From Anaerolineae bacterium (GTDB lineage: Bacteria > Chloroflexota > Anaerolineae > UBA1429), in NCBI GenBank assembly GCA_016928125.1, contig JAFGLK010000065.1:1-8233 (forward strand): DNA of 8,233 nt, in the 5' to 3' direction. A program made the translations under genes and the position numbers. The notes beneath the pieces were generated by a model. It was not told where the DNA came from. It was given only the letters and a program-made list of their open reading frames with translations, and did not search any database. How positions within the stretch are numbered: the stretch's first letter is position 1; each line of letters opens with the position of its first letter. Shown here piece by piece: positions 4,532 through 8,233 of this stretch.

Positions 4532-6778
4532 ATGACAGCAGCGATAGAGGCTCAGACTGCGACGGCAACGTGGGGCAACTTTGACCTGGTCAAGGACCAG
4601 CTCTACGACCAGTACGAGAACATCGCCTGGGACGAGAGCAGCGGCCTGCCTCTGGATGAACTACGTCGCCTGGTGTGGCGCTATCTCAAGGAGCACGCGC
4701 ACGAACCGCGCATCCTTCAAAAGGCCCATGTCTATCGCATCCTGGTGACGCAGGGACAGATCGCGCTAGAGCCCTGGGACTGGTTCCCCAGCAAGCTGAA
4801 TCACGGGCGCCTGCTGTGGCAGGTGCGCGAGCGCTGGTACGACGAACTCAAGGTGGGCGCTCTGGCGGAGGACGCCGACTGGTTCCGCCTGGCGCGCGAG
4901 ATCGGCATCGCCAACGCCACGCTGGACACAGGGCACATCTCGCCTGGCTGGGAGAACATGTTTGCGGGCGGGTTGCAGGGGCTCCTCGCACAGGCGAGGA
5001 GCTACCGTGAGGCCCTTGGGGATCAAGTCACCCCGGATCAGCTTGCATTCTACGAGGCCATCGAGATCGTCTACGAGGCCAGTTGCCAACTGGCCGAGCG
5101 CTTTGCCGCCCTGGCCGAGCGCATGATCGCTGACCATCCCGAGCACGAGGAGAGGCTGCGTATCCTGTCGCATGTCTGTCGACGAGTGCCTGCGCATGCC
5201 CCACGCACGTTCCACGAGGCGCTTCAGTTCAGCTTCACCATGCACGAGCTGATCGAGATGGAAGGCGAGCTGGTGCGCTCCATGGGGCATTTCGATCGGG
5301 TCTGGTATCCTTACTATGCTGCGGACATTCAGGCGGGCCGGCTGACGCGCGGGCAGGCCAAGGAATTGCTCCAGTTCCTGTGGTACAAGTTTTACTCACG
5401 CACACGTGGCAGAGAGAACGGCAAGAATTTCTGCTTTGCCGGGCAGGATGCCCAAGGTCACCTCATCGAGAACGAGCTAACCTACGTCGCCCTGGAAGCC
5501 TACGAGGAGATGAACACGCCCGATCCCAAGCTCTCGGTGCGTTTTCTGCCCGAGCACTCGGATCGGCTGTATCGGCGCGTGGCCGACCTGATCCGCAAGG
5601 GCCACAACTCGTTTGTATTGATGAACGACGCTGTGGCGGTGGGAGCGTTGGTCAAACGGGGCAAGCCGATTGAGGACGCGCGCACCTACCTGCCCATCGG
5701 ATGCTACGAACCAGCCGTGGACGGCAAAGAGGCCGGCTGCACGATGAACCTGACCCTCAACCTGGCCAAGGCCATCGAGTATGCCCTGCACGATGGCCGC
5801 GATCCGTTGAGCGGTCTGCAGGTTGGCCCACGCACCGGCGATCCACGCACTTTCGGCGATTTCGACGCGCTCTACGCCGCCACGCTGACTCAGCTCGACT
5901 ACCTGCTCACCCGCACTGTGGACGCCATCCGCGCCCACGAAGGCTATTGGATGGCGATCAACCCGGCGCCTCTCATCGCGGGCACTATCTCCGATTGCCT
6001 TGAGCGCGGAAAGGACATCGGCCAGGGCGGGCCTCACTACAACTCGACCGGCGCCGTGGGCGCGGCGCTGGCCAACCTGGCCGATTCGCTTCTCGCCGTG
6101 AAGCAGACAATCTACGACCAGGGCCGCTACACCATGGCGGAGCTTCTGGAGGCGATCGACTCGGACTTCGAGGGCCGCGAGCCGATGCGCCTGTACCTGC
6201 TCAAGCGCGTACCCAAGTGGGGCAACGGCGATCCCGCGGTGGATGCGCTGGCCCGCGCTGTGGCGGACCATTACTGCGCCAAGGTGCACAGCCTGCATAA
6301 CACGCGGGGCGGCGATTGCCAGGCGGCGCTCTTCTCGCTGGTGTTTCAGTGGACGGCGGGCCGGGTCACCGGGGCGCTCCCGGATGGCCGCAAAGCGGGC
6401 GAGACCTTGGCGCCGAACGTGGGCGCCATGCCTGGCCGCGACAAGGCGGGCGTGACGGGGCACATTGACTCGGTCACCAAGCTCGACTTTACCTCGACAC
6501 CCAATGGCTCTGTGCTGGACATCACCCTGCACCCCACGGCCGTGAGCGGCGAGCACGGGCTCGAGGCCTTTGTGCAGCTGATCAAGACCTTCCTGGCGCA
6601 GGGCGGCTATGCGATCCAGTTCAATATCTTTGACGTCAAGACCTTGCGCGCGGCCCAGCGGCATCCCGAGCGCTACGCCACGCTGCAGATCCGGGTGACG
6701 GGCTGGAGCGTGTACTTTACCAGCCTGTCACGCTTTGAGCAGGACCAGTTCATCCTGCGCAACACCCATGCGCTCTGA
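4532..6778 (+). CDS. Glycyl radical enzyme of the pyruvate formate-lyase superfamily, substrate unassigned
   Basis: The 748-residue product has the full glycyl radical enzyme layout: a PFL-like barrel domain (about 20-610) and a C-terminal glycyl radical domain (about 630-745). The radical site is Gly724 in RVTGWSVYF, 24 residues from the end. The thiyl residue is Cys391 in IGCYEP, followed by Glu393. This Cys-x-Glu pair is typical of the dehydratase, lyase and decarboxylase branches, not of true pyruvate formate-lyase, which has adjacent Cys-Cys. His135 (DTGHISPG) and the GHFDRVWYPYY stretch (252-262) are also family landmarks. Residues that contact substrate in glycerol dehydratase and CutC differ here: the usual WHDAAFFN region reads CTMNLTLN (403-410). 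The ATG at 4532 has GGGAGG 7 nt upstream. No radical-SAM activating enzyme is present in the window. The enzyme should be cytoplasmic and work only without oxygen. The family call is firm; the reaction is unknown. Confidence 0.93.
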   Translation: MTAAIEAQTATATWGNFDLVKDQLYDQYENIAWDESSGLPLDELRRLVWRYLKEHAHEPRILQKAHVYRILVTQGQIALEPWDWFPSKLNHGRLLWQVRERWYDELKVGALAEDADWFRLAREIGIANATLDTGHISPGWENMFAGGLQGLLAQARSYREALGDQVTPDQLAFYEAIEIVYEASCQLAERFAALAERMIADHPEHEERLRILSHVCRRVPAHAPRTFHEALQFSFTMHELIEMEGELVRSMGHFDRVWYPYYAADIQAGRLTRGQAKELLQFLWYKFYSRTRGRENGKNFCFAGQDAQGHLIENELTYVALEAYEEMNTPDPKLSVRFLPEHSDRLYRRVADLIRKGHNSFVLMNDAVAVGALVKRGKPIEDARTYLPIGCYEPAVDGKEAGCTMNLTLNLAKAIEYALHDGRDPLSGLQVGPRTGDPRTFGDFDALYAATLTQLDYLLTRTVDAIRAHEGYWMAINPAPLIAGTISDCLERGKDIGQGGPHYNSTGAVGAALANLADSLLAVKQTIYDQGRYTMAELLEAIDSDFEGREPMRLYLLKRVPKWGNGDPAVDALARAVADHYCAKVHSLHNTRGGDCQAALFSLVFQWTAGRVTGALPDGRKAGETLAPNVGAMPGRDKAGVTGHIDSVTKLDFTSTPNGSVLDITLHPTAVSGEHGLEAFVQLIKTFLAQGGYAIQFNIFDVKTLRAAQRHPERYATLQIRVTGWSVYFTSLSRFEQDQFILRNTHAL

Positions 6779-6781
6779 ACG

Positions 6782-6821
6782 CCAAGGGGGATCCGCATGG
6801 TGATGTGCGGATCCCCCTTGG
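6782..6821. terminator. Bidirectional hairpin terminator between convergent genes
   Basis: Sixteen perfect base pairs (6782-6797 with 6806-6821) close an 8-nt loop. The hairpin starts 3 bases after the glycyl radical enzyme stop codon and ends 18 bases from the stop codon of the convergent adaptor gene, so it can serve both. There is no T run on either side, so it is not a textbook intrinsic terminator, but its position and strength make the role likely. Confidence 0.75.
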
Positions 6822-6839
6822 GCTTGAGGCCAGATAACG

Positions 6840-8159
6840 CTATTCGAAGGTCGCCAGGATCGTCATTCCCCAGCGCAGGCGGGGATCGGCCTCGCCCTCG
6901 ACCCGAATGCGCACTGTGTAGGTCGTGTCGCCGCGCTTGATCTCAGAGATCTGTCGAATCGACTCGACCACGCCCTGCAGCTCCAGATCGGGCAGCGCGT
7001 CGGGCACCAGGGTCACCGCCTGGCCGACCTGCACACGGACGACCTCGATCTCGGTGAGATCATCGGTCTCCACATACCATGGGGTGAAATCGGCCAGCTG
7101 TACCACGGTTTGGCCGGGGCCGACTTGTTCGCCCACCTCGGCATCGAGCGAGGCCACGGTTCCGGCAAATGGGGCAATCAGCTCGGTCTGGGTCAGAGGC
7201 ACCCGGGCAGCCTGTAGAGCCGCCTCGGCCTGGGCCACGGCCGCCTCGGCGCGCTCCACATCCTGCTGCCGTGCCGACGCCTGAGCGAGCGTGACCTGGG
7301 CCTCGGCCTGGGCCACGGAGGCCTGCGCGACGCCGACCTGCTCTTCAGCTACGGCCAGCTGGCGCTCGGCTTGGGCTTTCTGCGCCTCCGCGATCTCCAG
7401 GCCTGCCCGGGCGGCGGCCAGGGCCCCCGGGCGCGCTCCCGCCTCAATCCGGGCCAAATCTTGCTGGGCGATTTCCCAGGCCTCGTAGGCAGAGCCCACG
7501 GCCGCCTCAGCCTGATCCACATCATAATCCTGGGCCTGCCCGCGATCTTTTGCACCAGCTACGCCATCGCGTACGGCCTGCGCGGCCCAGAGATCGTTGC
7601 GGGCCAGCGCCACCTTGCGACGGGCAATCTCCAGCTCCGGCTCTGTCGCCCCGGCCCACAGGTCGGAAAGGTTGGCCTGCGCCTGGGCGATCTGCCCCTC
7701 GGCCAGTGTGATGGCCGACTTGGCACTCTCCACCTGACGCCTGGACACCGACAGATTGGCCTCGGCCAGAGCGACCCCCGTCTCGGCTGCGGCGACGTCC
7801 TCGGGCCGTGGCCCGGCCTTAACGCGCGCCAGCTCGGCCTGGGCGACGGCGACCGCCGCCTCCGCCTGCGCGATCGCGGCGCGTTGTGCATCGTCATCTA
7901 GCCGGGCCAGAACCTGGCCGGCAGCCGCCTCATCGCCCTCATCAACAAGCGAGGCCGTGACCAAACCACCCGTCACAAAGGCGAGTTGCGCTGACCCCTT
8001 GGGCACCAATTTGCCCTCAGAGATCACTTCCGTCCGCGCCAGGACCGGCGCCAGATCGGTTGCGGTGTCCTCCTGGCCAGCCAAGGGAGCAGCCTGGCCA
8101 CAGCCAACTATCAAAACAAGGATGAACAGAGCGATAGGCCAGCGTCTGGATGAAAGCAC
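6840..8159 (-). CDS. Lipoprotein membrane-fusion / periplasmic-adaptor-type protein (HlyD/MacA-like efflux subunit)
   Basis: The 439-residue product starts with a lipoprotein signal: Arg-Arg, a hydrophobic stretch, then LIVGC with the lipid-accepting Cys20. The first half of a biotinyl-lipoyl domain follows (about 48-90, VTGGLVTASLVDEGDEAAAGQ). An Ala/Gln/Glu-rich coiled coil covers about 91-322, then the second lipoyl half (ELIAPFAGTVASLDAEVGEQ, 326-345), then beta-barrel and membrane-proximal regions (about 350-439). Within the coiled coil the motif AG followed by an acidic/Ala helix start occurs three times (115, 169 and 240), as if helical units had been added. Such adaptors work with an ABC or RND-type inner-membrane pump. 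No pump gene is adjacent: downstream is a convergent gene, and upstream lies the gene's own promoter. The start is GTG at 8159, with GAGAGAGGA ending 10 nt before it. The exported substrate is unknown. Confidence 0.88.
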   Translation of the reverse strand: MLSSRRWPIALFILVLIVGCGQAAPLAGQEDTATDLAPVLARTEVISEGKLVPKGSAQLAFVTGGLVTASLVDEGDEAAAGQVLARLDDDAQRAAIAQAEAAVAVAQAELARVKAGPRPEDVAAAETGVALAEANLSVSRRQVESAKSAITLAEGQIAQAQANLSDLWAGATEPELEIARRKVALARNDLWAAQAVRDGVAGAKDRGQAQDYDVDQAEAAVGSAYEAWEIAQQDLARIEAGARPGALAAARAGLEIAEAQKAQAERQLAVAEEQVGVAQASVAQAEAQVTLAQASARQQDVERAEAAVAQAEAALQAARVPLTQTELIAPFAGTVASLDAEVGEQVGPGQTVVQLADFTPWYVETDDLTEIEVVRVQVGQAVTLVPDALPDLELQGVVESIRQISEIKRGDTTYTVRIRVEGEADPRLRWGMTILATFE

Positions 8160-8196
8160 CGTACCCTAGTCCTCTCTCATGGATTTGCAGAGCCTT

Positions 8197-8225
8197 AGTT
8201 TACCCCAAATGCCCATTACGGACAA
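8197..8225 (-). promoter_or_regulatory. Promoter for the lipoprotein adaptor gene
   Basis: Read on the minus strand, TTGTCC (8220-8225, 4 of 6) and TAAACT (8197-8202, 4 of 6) have a 17-base spacer. Transcription would start near 8190, about 30 nt before the GTG. The match is only fair, but its position suits a first gene of a transcript. Confidence 0.45.
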
Positions 8226-8233
8226 TGTTGGCC

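Noticed and set aside
5477..6664. 395-codon open frame antisense to the glycyl radical enzyme
   Set aside because: No domain and no convincing start signal; it mirrors the codon bias of the real gene.
1..8233. CRISPR arrays, insertion sequences, rRNA, phage or toxin-antitoxin genes
   Set aside because: None seen: no regularly spaced repeats, no transposase motifs, no inverted-repeat-bounded element and no RNA gene that I can recognise.

Overview
The window is GC-rich bacterial DNA carrying six protein genes with little overlap between them. Several features together suggest a member of the Chloroflexota, probably Anaerolineae-like: a secreted peptidase on a long Thr/Pro/Ser stalk, a short M1 peptidase, a very Ala/Gln-rich lipoprotein adaptor, GTG starts with strong Shine-Dalgarno sites, and an anaerobic glycyl radical enzyme. 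This is an inference from style and gene content; no rRNA or marker gene is present.

Left part (1-2577): two divergently transcribed extracytoplasmic peptidases. On the minus strand is a membrane-anchored C39-like cysteine peptidase, cut by the window edge. On the plus strand is an M1 (gluzincin) metallopeptidase with an intact HEXXH-X18-E site. The 0.2 kb between them holds two good sigma-70-type promoters facing away from each other.

Middle part (2578-4323): a 486-base gene-poor stretch contains inverted repeats, then an extended -10 promoter, then a leader of about 200 nt that can fold into nested helices and ends at the ribosome binding site of a small SRPBCC (START-like) protein. A further 330-base spacer has two hairpins and a promoter for a stand-alone ferritin-like di-iron protein that retains all six expected metal ligands.

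Right part (4324-8233): a 748-residue glycyl radical enzyme has the radical Gly near its C-terminus and a Cys-x-Glu active site. Its pocket residues differ from those I know for diol dehydratases and choline lyase, so its substrate is unknown. A LacI-family-like operator lies upstream, and no activating enzyme is in the window. The gene ends at a 16-bp perfect hairpin shared with a convergent gene for a lipoprotein HlyD/MacA-type adaptor with an unusually long coiled coil and its own promoter at the right edge.

The genes do not form one obvious pathway. The most plausible functional link is the ferritin-like protein and the oxygen-labile glycyl radical enzyme, which are neighbours in the same orientation. 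The points most worth following are the unassigned specificity of the glycyl radical enzyme, its upstream operator, and the structured leader of the SRPBCC gene.
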